A stretch of DNA of 64,000 nucleotides from Pseudomonas marginalis (GCF_900105325.1 NZ_FNSU01000003.1:248001-312000); one strand, 5' to 3'; shown: positions 16,049 to 25,074, numbered from the stretch's first letter. Translations and numbers: made by a program. The notes: generated by a model not told the origin, from the letters alone.

Positions 16049-17324
16049 TGTAGAACCGTAGACATCGTTTACATCTGAAACCGGGGACATCGTTTACACA
16101 TTTGAGGCCTGGACGCGGGTCATACCTCGTCCAAGCCTCCCCAAGGGATAATCACACAGGTACAAATCCCAAGCTTCATCTTCAGCTTCTTTGAGCCCTA
16201 TCCTTTCCCCGGACAGCGCCTCGCTGATAAATACCAACTTGCCGTTCCACTTGATCGATCCGTCCTGCCTGACGCTTCGAACTTTCATTTCTGCCGGATA
16301 TTCCACATCGGGCAAGCATCCTGGATAAATTCGGGTGGACGGCACATACAAGTCTCCCGGACGTTTCATGCCGAGCGCTTCGTGAGGGCGTACGTAATTA
16401 AACTCATGCCTGAAATGCTCCAGCAAAAGCTGCTGCTCGACTAAGTTTTTCCCTAAGGGCAACTCAAGTTTCAAGCTACGGTGCATTCGTTCATGGCGAC
16501 CATTCTGGGCGGGTCTTCCCGGCATGGTTCGCTCGGGATAAATACCCAGCCGAATCCACCAAACTGCCAGTGTGGATATTCTTGCCAGGCCAGGAGAGGC
16601 GAACGGTACCCCGTTGTCCGAACGGATAACTTCCGGCATGCCGTACTCCTGAAAAAGCCTCTCAAAGGCCTGTTTTACAGGCTGGGTCATGATCTTGGGA
16701 TGGGCCCTGCACGCTAAAATCAGCCGCGACGCATGGTCTGTGACGGTCAAAGGGAAGCACATCTGAGCATTAAGCATCTTGAACTGCCCTTTGTAGTCAG
16801 CACACCACGTCTTGTTAGGTTCGTCGGCCTTTCGCATTTGTGCGTGGGAAATGCTGTGTCGGCGTTTGAAGCGCCGCTTTTTGACGAGCCCAAGTCGGTC
16901 AAGCCATTGACCGGCCGTACTTGGAGAGGGCCAGGTGACGGAGGGATCTTCCAGCCGTAATAGCTCGAGAAGCTTTTTCGGCCCCCATTTATCGTGAGCC
17001 TCCTTCATCGCGACTACACGGGCCAAAATCTCGTCGTCGGTTTTATTTGGGCTGTTGTGAGGTCGCCGGGACAGTTCGGATAAAGACCTCAAATCGCCGT
17101 CGTGCCGGGCAATCCACTTATCGACGGTAGGTCGGCTAACGTCAAAGCGGCGTGCCAACTGGCTTTTGGTGAAGTTGCCAGAAAGCCAATCAGCTACCAG
17201 CTTGATTCTTTGATTCATGGGGGACTCTTGGTTCCAGGGCATGATCAGTTACCTCCTGATCATGCGTATTAGCCTGTAAACCATGTCCCCGGTTAGAAAT
17301 GTAAACGATGTCCCCGGTTTGTAC
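16049..17324 (-). mobile_element. IS481-family insertion sequence inserted in a REP
   Basis: One transposase gene is flanked by inverted terminal blocks, each with two copies of an 18-bp motif. Left: ACATCGTTTACA at 16062-16073 and the full motif CCGGGGACATCGTTTACA at 16081-16098. Right: TGTAAACCATGTCCCCGG at 17275-17292 and TGTAAACGATGTCCCCGG at 17300-17317. CGGGG occurs directly outside both chosen ends (16044-16048 and 17325-17329), a likely 5-bp target duplication. Joining the flanks at CGGGG restores a normal REP sequence (catcggggcaagcccc). The exact ends are inferred from this. Confidence 0.75.
16094..17242 (-). CDS. IS481-family DDE transposase
   Basis: A 382-residue transposase. An N-terminal helix-turn-helix (FTKSQLARRFDVSRPTVDKWIARH) is followed by the integrase core. 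The acidic residues are in WCADYKGQF, IRSDNGVPF and NGRHERMHRSLK (DDE), with FRHEFNYVRPHEALGMKRP after it. It appears intact. AGGAGG lies 9 bases before the ATG at 17242, which favours this start over Met-9. The stop codon lies inside the left terminal repeat, as is common for compact insertion sequences. Confidence 0.9.
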   Translation of the reverse strand: MPWNQESPMNQRIKLVADWLSGNFTKSQLARRFDVSRPTVDKWIARHDGDLRSLSELSRRPHNSPNKTDDEILARVVAMKEAHDKWGPKKLLELLRLEDPSVTWPSPSTAGQWLDRLGLVKKRRFKRRHSISHAQMRKADEPNKTWCADYKGQFKMLNAQMCFPLTVTDHASRLILACRAHPKIMTQPVKQAFERLFQEYGMPEVIRSDNGVPFASPGLARISTLAVWWIRLGIYPERTMPGRPAQNGRHERMHRSLKLELPLGKNLVEQQLLLEHFRHEFNYVRPHEALGMKRPGDLYVPSTRIYPGCLPDVEYPAEMKVRSVRQDGSIKWNGKLVFISEALSGERIGLKEAEDEAWDLYLCDYPLGRLGRGMTRVQASNV

Positions 17325-17379
17325 CGGGGCAAGCCCCCTCCCACATGAGATTGATGCCGGGTTGAGACGGGGTGTTATA

Positions 17380-18252
17380 TCAACCCAGCAGCCCGGTACT
17401 GACGGCCACAATCAGGAACACCCCCAGCAGCGCGCGATAGATCACAAACGGCCAGGTGGAGAACCGTTCGAGGAACTTCATCAGGCCCCAGATCGCGAAG
17501 AACGCCGAGACGCTGGCCACCACCAGCCCGAACAGCAAATGCGGCCAGGCATGGGCGGGCATATCGGCATGCACCAGCACCCACAACTCCTTCAAGCCGG
17601 CGAGGGCGATGGCGGGCAGGCCCAGCAGGAAGGAAAAACGCGCGGCCTCTTCGCGTTTGAAATTGAGGAACAGGGCCGCGGTGAGGGTCGAGCCGGAACG
17701 CGATACGCCGGGAATCAACGCGCCGATCTGCGCGACCCCGACAATCAGCGCATCGCGCAGGCGCATCTGGCTGACCTCGCGGGTATGCCGGGCACGCAGC
17801 TCGGCCGCCGCCAGCAGCACCGCCATTACCACGCAGGAAATACCGATCACCCGCAGCCCGCGCAACGGCGAATTGCAGGCGTTCAGGGTCGACGACAAGG
17901 CCAGCCCGGCAATTCCGATCGGAATGGTCGCCAACACAATCGCCACGGCCAGCTTGAACCATGGATCGTTGTAGTCGCCCCGGCGCACCGCGTCGATGCT
18001 GCCCGTGGTCACTTGGCGCACATCGCGCCAGAAGTAACTGACCACCGCCGCCAGTGCCGCCAGCTGCATGGCCGCCGAAAACGCCGAACCGGGGTCTTGC
18101 CAGCCGAGCAGGGCAGGCACCACACGCATATGGGCGGTGGAGGAGACCGGCAACAATTCGGTAATGCCCTGGATCACGCCCAGGATAAAGATCTGCAGGT
18201 AATCCAGGGAGGCGAAGCCCACATCCAGGCCGGCGGTACAAACGTTGGTCAA
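17380..18252 (-). CDS. uppP: Undecaprenyl-diphosphatase (UppP/BacA family)
   Basis: A 290-residue integral membrane phosphatase that recycles undecaprenyl pyrophosphate for cell-wall synthesis. It has the two family motifs: GVIQGITELLPVSSTAH near the N-terminus (catalytic Glu, Ser and His) and GALIPGVSRSGSTLTAALFLNF in the middle (Arg/Ser). About eight hydrophobic helices are visible. The start appears to be TTG at 18252, supported by AAGGA 8 bases upstream; a GTG farther in is an alternative. A frame-shifted reading of the same strand has no family motifs and is discarded. The gene stands alone next to the IS. Confidence 0.87.
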   Translation of the reverse strand: MTNVCTAGLDVGFASLDYLQIFILGVIQGITELLPVSSTAHMRVVPALLGWQDPGSAFSAAMQLAALAAVVSYFWRDVRQVTTGSIDAVRRGDYNDPWFKLAVAIVLATIPIGIAGLALSSTLNACNSPLRGLRVIGISCVVMAVLLAAAELRARHTREVSQMRLRDALIVGVAQIGALIPGVSRSGSTLTAALFLNFKREEAARFSFLLGLPAIALAGLKELWVLVHADMPAHAWPHLLFGLVVASVSAFFAIWGLMKFLERFSTWPFVIYRALLGVFLIVAVSTGLLG

Positions 18253-18429
18253 AGTGCGTGTCCTTGAAAAAGTGGCGAGCCGGCGGAGTTTATTCGAAAT
18301 GTTTCAGCGCTTCGGCAGGGCTCGCCGCTATTTGCAATCGGTTCAGCAAGTAGAAAGGTTCGCGGCACTATTGGACTGCGCCGAGGTTTTGTGAACAATG
18401 GCGCCCTGCGTTTTTTGACCGAGAGCCCC

Positions 18430-18936
18430 ATGCCTGAAACCACCGTGGAATTGATCCAGACCGGCCCCGAAGAAGCCGAGCTGATCCGCAATCTCTACCA
18501 GTACTACGCCTATGAATCGTCGGACTGGGAGCAGGAAGATGTCGAGGCGGACGGCCGTTTCTACATCCATGACCAGCACCTGAACCGCTATTGGCAAGAC
18601 CCGCACTGGAGCGCCAACCTGTTGCTGGTGGACGGCTATATCGCCGGCTTTCTGCTGATCGAAGGCAGCGAGTTGCCGGGCATCGACGCCCTGGAACTGG
18701 CCGACCTGTTTATCCTCAAGCGCTATCGCCGCAAAGGCATCGGCCGCGCCATCGCCACTCAGGTGCTGTGCAGTGGCGAGGCGGATTGGCTGGTGCGGTT
18801 TTATGACCAGGACGAAGTGTCCCAGGCGTTCTGGCGTACGGTGCTGGATAACCTGCCGCGCCCGGTGCAGGCCCTTGAACTGGCGGATGATCCGCAGTTG
18901 ATGAGTTACCTGGTTACGCGGGCGGTGTTGCATTAA
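18430..18936 (+). CDS. GNAT-family N-acetyltransferase
   Basis: A 168-residue acetyltransferase-fold protein. The acetyl-CoA binding loop is seen as LADLFILKRYRRKGIGRAIATQVL (R-x-x-G-x-G/A), with GFLLIEGSELPGIDALEL forming the preceding strands. Substrate unknown. The ATG at 18430 follows a weak GAG; an upstream in-frame start would add 13 residues without similarity to the fold. Its 3' end overlaps the convergent GlxA-type regulator gene by 23 bases. Confidence 0.75.
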   Translation: MPETTVELIQTGPEEAELIRNLYQYYAYESSDWEQEDVEADGRFYIHDQHLNRYWQDPHWSANLLLVDGYIAGFLLIEGSELPGIDALELADLFILKRYRRKGIGRAIATQVLCSGEADWLVRFYDQDEVSQAFWRTVLDNLPRPVQALELADDPQLMSYLVTRAVLH

Positions 18937-19858
18937 AGGTTTGCTGCATCGCCTGCGGCGGCTGCCCGAACGCCCTTAAAAACGCCTGGCGCATGCGCTC
19001 GCGATCACCGAAGCCGGTTTCGCGGGCCACCACTTCCACCGGATGACGGCTGGTTTCCATCATCGCCCGTGCGGCTTCAACCCGCAGGGATTCGATGGCC
19101 TTGGCCGGCGTCTGCCCGGTTTCTTCGCGAAATACCCGGCTGAACTGGCGCGGGCTCAGCCGGGCCACCTCGGCCAGGGCGTCCACCGACAGGTCGTGGG
19201 TGAGGTTTTCGCGGGCGTAGGCCAGGGCCAGTTGCACACGGTCGGACTTGGGGTCCAGCTCCAACAGTGCAGACAACTGCGATTGCTCGCTGCCCCGGCG
19301 CTGGGCGATCACCAGCTTGCGCGCAATGCGCCGGGCGAGGTCGCTGCCCAGGTCGTTCTCCACCATGGCCAGCGCCATGTCCACCCCGGCACTCATGCCG
19401 GCGCCGGTCCATACCTGGCCGTCGACGATAAACAGCTTGTCTTCTTCCAGGCGGATGTCCGGATAGCGCTTGCGAAAGGCCGGCGCGTGGATCCAGTGGG
19501 TGGTGGTGCGCTTGCCGTCGAGCAAGCCGGCCTCGGCCAGCACGAAGATGCCCATGCACAGCGAGGCGACACGCCGCGATTGAGCCGAGGCGGCCTTGAC
19601 CAGTTCCAGCAGGTTGGCCTCGGGCAGGCGAAACTCCAGGTAACCGCTGACGATCAGCGTGTCATAGCCTTGGGGCCGCAGGGGCGAGGTGTTCACCGAG
19701 AAGCCCTGGGACGTCATCACCGCGCCGCCGCTTTCCGACACCAGGTGAAACTCATAGGCGGGCTCACCGCGCAGCAGGTTCGCGCACTCGAACACCGAGC
19801 CCAGGCTGAGGCTCAGGGATTGGAAGTTCGGGTAAACCATCAGCGCAACGCTGTGCAT
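18914..19858 (-). CDS. GlxA-family AraC-type regulator with DJ-1/PfpI domain
   Basis: A 314-residue regulator with an N-terminal DJ-1/PfpI class I amidotransferase-like domain (VALMVYPNFQSLSLSLGSVFECAN ... RRVASLCMGIFVLAEAGLLDGKRTTTHW). The nucleophile-elbow Cys is present (SLCMG). The C-terminal AraC/XylS double helix-turn-helix reads LSVDALAEVARLSPRQFSRVFREETGQTPAKAIESLRVEAAR. GGAG is 7 bases before the ATG. Members of this group (e.g. GbdR, ArgR, CdhR) control amine and amino-acid catabolism; the ligand here cannot be told. Confidence 0.87.
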   Translation of the reverse strand: MHSVALMVYPNFQSLSLSLGSVFECANLLRGEPAYEFHLVSESGGAVMTSQGFSVNTSPLRPQGYDTLIVSGYLEFRLPEANLLELVKAASAQSRRVASLCMGIFVLAEAGLLDGKRTTTHWIHAPAFRKRYPDIRLEEDKLFIVDGQVWTGAGMSAGVDMALAMVENDLGSDLARRIARKLVIAQRRGSEQSQLSALLELDPKSDRVQLALAYARENLTHDLSVDALAEVARLSPRQFSRVFREETGQTPAKAIESLRVEAARAMMETSRHPVEVVARETGFGDRERMRQAFLRAFGQPPQAMQQTFNATPPA

Positions 19859-19998
19859 CGCATGTCTCCAGGGGCGTGGGAGGGTGGATTGTCGGCGGCT
19901 GCCGGGAAAACGGCAACCGACTTCGGGTCATGTCCGGAATCCTTGCGCATATGACATTGTGAGGGGTTGGCGCGGCCCCTAACATTCCCTCAACGAAC

Positions 19999-20013
19999 TA
20001 GACGACTGGTCTA
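19999..20013. promoter_or_regulatory. NemR-type operator
   Basis: TAGACGACTGGTCTA is a perfect inverted repeat (TAGAC-N5-GTCTA) 17 bases before the TetR-family gene. It resembles the nemR box of E. coli, and the regulator itself resembles NemR, so autoregulation and control of the downstream reductase are likely. Confidence 0.7.
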
Positions 20014-20030
20014 ATCGGACGGAGTGAAGC

Positions 20031-20639
20031 ATGAGCAGCGAAACTAAAAGTGCACGGCAGACCATTCTCGACACGGCGCAGTTGATTGTTGGCCGTAAAG
20101 GATTCTCTGCGGTGGGCTTGAACGAAATACTTCAAGCCGCCCAGGTGCCTAAAGGTTCGTTCTATCACTACTTCAACTCCAAGGATGGCTTCGGTGTCGT
20201 GTTGCTCGACACCTACTTCGACAACTACGTGCATGGCATGCAGCAACTGTTCGACCAACCCGGTTTATCCCAGCACGCCAAGTTGATGCGTTATTGGCAG
20301 GCCTGGATCGACAACCAGACCGGCTGCACCGATGCGGGCAAATGCCTTGCCGTCAAACTGGGTGCGGATGTGTCAGACCTTTCAGAGCCCATGCGCCTGG
20401 CGCTGGAACGTGGCACGTCGCGCACCATCGATCTACTCGCCATCGCCATACAGCGTGGCCTTGAGGACGGTTCCCTGGACGTCGACCAAGCCCCTGCAAG
20501 CCTGGCCCGGCGCCTGTACGCGCTGTGGCTGGGGACCAGCGTGATGAGCAAGATCACCCGTACAACCGCGCCTTTCGAGGAGGCGTTGCTGCTGACCCGA
20601 CAGCTGTTGGGTTGCCCTGGACACACAGACATTCACTGA
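20031..20639 (+). CDS. nemR: TetR-family electrophile-sensing repressor (NemR-like)
   Basis: A 202-residue TetR regulator. The helix-turn-helix reads VGLNEILQAAQVPKGSFYHYFNSKDGFG, and the C-terminal domain closely follows E. coli NemR as I recall it. The redox-sensing Cys corresponds to Cys105 here (GKCLAVKLGADVSDLSEPMR) and the partner Lys to Lys174 (SKITRT). NemR releases DNA on reaction with quinones, aldehydes or hypochlorite. It is the first of three genes in a row, followed by a DJ-1 protein and an old yellow enzyme, with a matching operator upstream. Confidence 0.85.
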   Translation: MSSETKSARQTILDTAQLIVGRKGFSAVGLNEILQAAQVPKGSFYHYFNSKDGFGVVLLDTYFDNYVHGMQQLFDQPGLSQHAKLMRYWQAWIDNQTGCTDAGKCLAVKLGADVSDLSEPMRLALERGTSRTIDLLAIAIQRGLEDGSLDVDQAPASLARRLYALWLGTSVMSKITRTTAPFEEALLLTRQLLGCPGHTDIH

Positions 20640-20654
20640 TCGAGGCACTGGAAA

Positions 20655-21332
20655 ATGAAAGTATTAATGGTACTGACCTCTCACGACCAGCTTGGCGACA
20701 CCGGCCGCAAGACCGGCTTCTGGCTCGAAGAATTTGCCGCACCCTATTACGTGTTCAAGGACGCCGGCGCCGAACTGGTGCTGGCGTCCCCGGCCGGTGG
20801 CCAGCCGCCCCTGGACCCGGTGAGTGACGCGCCCGACGCGCAAACCGAGCAGACTCGCCGCTTTGCCGCCGACCCTGCCGCGCAACAGGCCCTGGCCAGC
20901 ACGGTCAAGCTGGACACGGTCAACGCTGACGACTTCGACACCGTGTTCTACCCAGGCGGCCACGGCCCGCTGTGGGACCTGGCAGAGTCACCGGTGTCCA
21001 TCGCCCTGATCGAGTCCTTCGAGCGTGCCGGCAAGCCCATCGGCTTTGTCTGCCACGCACCGGGCGCCTTGCGCCACGTCAAGGCGGTCAATGGCGAGCC
21101 GCTGGTCAAGGGCCGTCGCGTCACCGGCTTCTCCAACTCGGAAGAAGCGGCGGTGGGCCTGACCGAGGTGGTGCCGTTCCTGATTGAAGATGATTTCAAG
21201 GCACTGGGCGGCAACTATCAGAAGGGCGCCGACTGGCAATCCTTCGTGCTCGAAGATGGTTTGCTGATCACTGGGCAGAACCCTGCCAGTTCCAGTGACG
21301 TGGCCAAGGCGCTGCTCAAACTCACCGCGTAA
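20655..21332 (+). CDS. DJ-1/PfpI-family protein (type 1 glutamine amidotransferase-like)
   Basis: A 225-residue protein with the DJ-1/Hsp31-type layout: MKVLMVLTSHDQLGDTGRKTGFWLEE, YPGGHGPLWDL (family Glu/Gly loop) and the nucleophile elbow GFVCHAPGAL (reactive Cys). Close relatives act as glyoxalase III/deglycase-like enzymes on methylglyoxal-type aldehydes. Lying between nemR and the old yellow enzyme gene, it probably contributes to detoxification of reactive carbonyls. The exact reaction is inferred. Confidence 0.82.
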   Translation: MKVLMVLTSHDQLGDTGRKTGFWLEEFAAPYYVFKDAGAELVLASPAGGQPPLDPVSDAPDAQTEQTRRFAADPAAQQALASTVKLDTVNADDFDTVFYPGGHGPLWDLAESPVSIALIESFERAGKPIGFVCHAPGALRHVKAVNGEPLVKGRRVTGFSNSEEAAVGLTEVVPFLIEDDFKALGGNYQKGADWQSFVLEDGLLITGQNPASSSDVAKALLKLTA

Positions 21333-21410
21333 GTTAATTACCCCTTTCATTCATTGGCGACTTGCAACAGTCGCCAATGCTTTTGCTCGTCTCGAATTTG
21401 GAATACCCCA

Positions 21411-22535
21411 ATGACTAACAGCGTTTTAAGTACCCCGGTCAAACTGGGTCATCACACCTTGAACAACCGTATCGTGCTGCCACCGTTGACACGCCAGCGC
21501 AGCGCCCAGCCCGGCGATATCGCCACCGACCTGATGGCCGAGTATTACCGCCAGCGCGCTACGGCCGGTTTCATGGTCAGCGAAGGCACGCAGATCGAAC
21601 CCCGTGGCCAGGGTTACGCCTGGACGCCGGGCATCTACACCCCGGCGCAGATCGACGGCTGGCGCAAGGTCACCGACGCGGTGCATGCCGAAGGCGGGGT
21701 GATCTTTGCCCAGTTGTGGCATGTGGGCCGTGTGTCCCATAACGCCTTGCAGCCTGACGGCGCCGCACCGGTGGCACCGTCGGCGATTCAAGCCCGGCAA
21801 GCCAAGGCCTTTATCGAGACCGGGCCTGGCGCGGGTGAATTGAAGCAACCGCCGGTGCCTCGCGCCTTGAGCGTGCTCGAGATTGAAGAATTGGTCGGGC
21901 ACTACGCCCAGGCCGCACGCAATGCCCTGGACGCCGGGTTTGACGGCGTGGAAATTCATTCGGCCAACGGTTACCTGGTCAACCAGTTCATCTCGGCCCA
22001 TGCCAACCAGCGCGACGATGAGTACGGTGGTTCGCTGCACAATCGCCTGCGTTTTTTGCGCGAGATCGTCGAAGCCGTCAGCAAGGTGGTCGGGCCGGAG
22101 CGCCTGGGCGTGCGGTTCTCGCCGTTGTTCAGCGGCACCGACCAGGACCGCGTGTACATCGGCCTGGTGGAAGAAGACCCGCACCACACCTACATCGAAG
22201 CGATCAAGGTGCTGGAACAGTCGGGCATCGCCTACGTGTCCATCGCCGAAGCGGACTGGGACAACGCCCCCGTGCTGCCCGACAGCTTCCGTGAAGCCGT
22301 GCGCAGCACCTTCAGCGGTCGCATTATCTACGCCGGTCGCTACACCGCTGAACGCGGCGCGAAACTGGTGGACGCCGGGCTGGCGGATTTGATTGCGTTC
22401 GGACGGCCGTTCATTGCCAACCCGGACCTGCCGCAACGGCTATTCAAGGGCTGGCCGTTGAACCCGCTGCGGGAAGAGGGGATGTATGGTGGCGGTGAGG
22501 TGGGCTACATCGACTACCCCACCTATTCCGAGTAA
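21411..22535 (+). CDS. nemA: Old yellow enzyme, NADPH-dependent alkene/N-ethylmaleimide reductase
   Basis: A 374-residue FMN-binding TIM-barrel ene-reductase. Family blocks are NRIVLPPLTRQRS at the N-terminus, FAQLWHVGRVSH, GFDGVEIHSANGYLVNQFIS (His/Asn substrate pair as H-x-A-N), DEYGGSLHNRLRFLREI, and GLADLIAFGRPFIANPDLPQRL at the C-terminus (phosphate binding). It reduces activated C=C bonds, maleimides or nitro compounds. The ATG at 21411 has GGAA upstream; earlier in-frame codons lack similarity. It is the third gene of the nemR operon. Confidence 0.9.
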   Translation: MTNSVLSTPVKLGHHTLNNRIVLPPLTRQRSAQPGDIATDLMAEYYRQRATAGFMVSEGTQIEPRGQGYAWTPGIYTPAQIDGWRKVTDAVHAEGGVIFAQLWHVGRVSHNALQPDGAAPVAPSAIQARQAKAFIETGPGAGELKQPPVPRALSVLEIEELVGHYAQAARNALDAGFDGVEIHSANGYLVNQFISAHANQRDDEYGGSLHNRLRFLREIVEAVSKVVGPERLGVRFSPLFSGTDQDRVYIGLVEEDPHHTYIEAIKVLEQSGIAYVSIAEADWDNAPVLPDSFREAVRSTFSGRIIYAGRYTAERGAKLVDAGLADLIAFGRPFIANPDLPQRLFKGWPLNPLREEGMYGGGEVGYIDYPTYSE

Positions 22536-22546
22536 GAGCGCGGTCA

Positions 22547-22773
22547 ATGTGGGAGGGGGCTTGCCCTGATGCCAGCCATTTAAGAAGGAACACTATTAAC
22601 TGTGGTGAGCGGGCTTTTTGTGGTGAGCGGGCTTGCCCCGCGCTGGGCTGCGCAGCAGCCCCAAACACAGCCCCGGAGCTGCCTGACACACTGCAGCGCT
22701 CTTATTGGGGCTGCTGCGCAGCCCAGCGCGGGGCAAGCCCGCTCACTACAGGTTGCTGCTTGCCCCTCCCACA
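22547..22773. repeat. Composite nested REP element
   Basis: Outer arms tgtgggagggggcttgcc and gcccctcccaca enclose inner arms of the gtgagcgggcttgccccgcg class (22601-22750). The left inner arm has a partial tandem duplication (gtggtgagcgggctttttgtggtgagcggg around 22602-22634). It fills the gap between nemA and the quinone reductase gene. Confidence 0.75.
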
Positions 22774-22795
22774 TTTGCTTTGTGTTGCCTGCTGG

Positions 22796-23794
22796 TTACT
22801 CCACCCGCAACACAATCTTGCCAATATGGTCCCCACCTTCCATCCGCGCATGGGCCTGGGCGGCGTCGGTGTATGCGTACACCTTGTCGATGATCGGCAG
22901 GCAACGCCCGGCTTCCAGTACCGGCCAGATGTACTCGCGCAACTGTTCGGCAATCGCGGCTTTTTCAGCCTTGCTGCGCGCACGCAACAGCGAGCCGGTA
23001 ATCACCGCGCGCTTGCCGAGGATGCTCAACAGGTCGACGTCGTTGGCCTTGGCGCCGCCGAGGAAACCCAGCATCACCAGGTGGCCGTCCATGGCCAGGG
23101 CCTTGAGGTTGTTGTTCAGATACGAGCCGCCCATGATGTCGAGGATCACATCCACACCCTGGCCGTTGGTCTGTTGCGCGATGACCTCGGCAAAATCCTG
23201 CTCGCGATAATTGATCGGCTCCCCGCCCAGCTGGGCAATGGCCGCGCATTTGTCGGCGCTGCCGGCGGTGGCGAAGGCCTGGATGCCGAATTCGCGGCAC
23301 AGCATCAGCGCGGTCGTACCGATGCCGCTGGTGCCGCCGTGGATCAGCACGCGCTGGCCGGTGTGGGCATCGCCGAGGCCGAACAGGTTGGCCCACACGG
23401 TGAAGAAGGTTTCCGGCACGGCGGCGGCTTGAATCCAGTCCATGCCTTCAGGAATCGGCAGCGCCTGGCTGGCGGGCACCGTGCAGAACTGCGCATAGCC
23501 GCCGCCATTGGTCAGGGCACAGACCTTATCGCCCACGGCGAATTCGCTCACGCCGTCGCCCAGCGCGGCCACTTCGCCTGCCACTTCCAGGCCAGGCAGC
23601 GGGTTCATGCCGGGTTTCATCGGGTACTTGCCGGCGCGTTGCAGGGCGTCGGGGCGATTGACACCGGCCGCATGCACGCGAATCAGGATCTCGCCGGGGC
23701 CCGCCACCGGTACATCTGCCCGGCGTGGTTGCAGCACCTCGGGGCCACCGGGGGTGGTGATTTCGATCAGGGTCATTTCTTTGGGAAGCGTCAT
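22796..23794 (-). CDS. NAD(P)H quinone oxidoreductase (zinc-free MDR family)
   Basis: A 332-residue quinone reductase of the PIG3-type medium-chain dehydrogenases. It has MTLIEITTPGGPEVLQ, AAGVNRPDALQRAGKYP, LPGLEVAGEV, the cofactor motif LIHGGTSGIGTTALMLCREFG (NADPH type) and a C-terminal HARMEGGDHIGKIVL block. No zinc ligands are seen. It reduces quinones or enones with NADPH. It overlaps the stop of the upstream MFS gene by four bases (ATGA), so both are in one operon. Confidence 0.88.
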   Translation of the reverse strand: MTLPKEMTLIEITTPGGPEVLQPRRADVPVAGPGEILIRVHAAGVNRPDALQRAGKYPMKPGMNPLPGLEVAGEVAALGDGVSEFAVGDKVCALTNGGGYAQFCTVPASQALPIPEGMDWIQAAAVPETFFTVWANLFGLGDAHTGQRVLIHGGTSGIGTTALMLCREFGIQAFATAGSADKCAAIAQLGGEPINYREQDFAEVIAQQTNGQGVDVILDIMGGSYLNNNLKALAMDGHLVMLGFLGGAKANDVDLLSILGKRAVITGSLLRARSKAEKAAIAEQLREYIWPVLEAGRCLPIIDKVYAYTDAAQAHARMEGGDHIGKIVLRVE

Positions 23795-25023
23795 TTCAGA
23801 TTACCTGCAGCGATGAGCGTATGGATTGGGACCGCGTCGGACGGCCGACGGTTCAGCAGGCGCATGCCCGGTTCCAGGGCCAGGGCGACCACTATCGCCC
23901 CCGCGGCGATCATGAACAACAGCGCATGCTGGCCTCCGCTGACGTTGAACAGGGCGGAATAGGCAAACCCCGAGAGCGCCTGGAAAGTCGCAAAGGACAC
24001 CGTGGCACGGCTCCACGCGACCTGCTGCTGATGATGGTTGGGGAGCAGTTCGTGCACCCGCGCCAGCGCCAACGGCACGATGCCCGGCGGGAAAGAACCG
24101 AGGATCACCGCGAGCACCGCCAGGCCAGTCAACGAGCCGGCAAACGGCAACGCACCGACGGCAATCGCCTGCACCACCAGCACCACGCGGATGCTCAAGC
24201 GCGCCCCCAGTTTATCTGCGAGGAACCCGTAAGTGACCGGCCCGACAATCGACCCCAGGCCGTACATCACCCAGATCATCGCGCCGATATGTGCCCCGGC
24301 CCCCAGGCCACGGGCCACGTAATCCACCAGGAACACCATCGCCGGTACCAGCCCCGCGGCCATAAAGGCGTATTGGGCGAACAGCAGGTACACGCCGGAA
24401 GGCGTTGCTACGGCCGCGCCGGATGGCGGCGCGTCTTCATGCAGCGTGCCCGCAGGCCAGGCGAACCAGCTGGCGGCGGTCAGCACCAGGGCCAACAGGC
24501 CGAGGCCGAACCAGGTCTGCTGCAAACCCAGGCTCAGCAGCGGCGGCACAAGGGTGCCGGAGCCGGCGATGCCCAGGCCGATGCCGAGGAAGATCGCCCC
24601 ACTGGCCAGACCCCGGCGTGCGGCCGGTACATGGGGCAACACGGTCGCCGCCACCAGCACCATGATTGCGCCACCGGCAATCCCCGACAGCAGGCGCCAA
24701 GCGAAGAACCACACCACCGACAGCGGGAAGCCACAGGCGAAGAACGCCAGGGTCACCGCAACCATCATGAGGCGCAGCGCGGTCCTGTTCGAGGTGCGCT
24801 GGGCGATGGGCCGCCCGATCAGCGCGCCGATCAGGTAACCCACCAGGTTGGCGGCACCGAGGTACACCACGTCATTGGCGCTGAACCAGTGGGCCTGGAT
24901 CAGCGACGGAATCAATGGCGTATAGGCAAAACGTGCCAGGCCGATGCTGACCAGGCTGGCGCACAGGCCTGCGAAGATCGGCAGCCACACGGAGCGGCGG
25001 GGTGGGGCGTGAGTGTCGAGCAT
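23791..25023 (-). CDS. YbfB/YjiJ-family MFS transporter
   Basis: A 410-residue major facilitator protein with about twelve hydrophobic segments. It begins SVWLPIFAGLCASLVSIGLARFAYTPLIPSLI, with the YbfB-type GLARFAYTPLIP phrase. The loop G-x-x-I-G-R-x-I-A-Q-R-x-S (GALIGRPIAQRTSNR) marks the MFS motif A region. Substrate unknown. AGGA lies upstream of the ATG at 25023; the reading frame extends farther 5' but crosses into the divergent LysR gene. It is first in an operon with the quinone reductase. Confidence 0.85.
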   Translation of the reverse strand: MLDTHAPPRRSVWLPIFAGLCASLVSIGLARFAYTPLIPSLIQAHWFSANDVVYLGAANLVGYLIGALIGRPIAQRTSNRTALRLMMVAVTLAFFACGFPLSVVWFFAWRLLSGIAGGAIMVLVAATVLPHVPAARRGLASGAIFLGIGLGIAGSGTLVPPLLSLGLQQTWFGLGLLALVLTAASWFAWPAGTLHEDAPPSGAAVATPSGVYLLFAQYAFMAAGLVPAMVFLVDYVARGLGAGAHIGAMIWVMYGLGSIVGPVTYGFLADKLGARLSIRVVLVVQAIAVGALPFAGSLTGLAVLAVILGSFPPGIVPLALARVHELLPNHHQQQVAWSRATVSFATFQALSGFAYSALFNVSGGQHALLFMIAAGAIVVALALEPGMRLLNRRPSDAVPIHTLIAAGNLK

Positions 25024-25074
25024 GATGGCGGTCCTGGGTATTTTTCTCTGGTGCCCAGCATATCCAGGTTTTTG

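Noticed and set aside
17375..18241. 288-codon minus-strand frame overlapping uppP in another frame
   Set aside because: The catalytic UppP motifs are only in the frame ending at 17380.
22547..23962. 471-codon plus-strand open frame running through a REP and across the quinone reductase gene
   Set aside because: It starts in repeat DNA and is the mirror of a recognised oxidoreductase.
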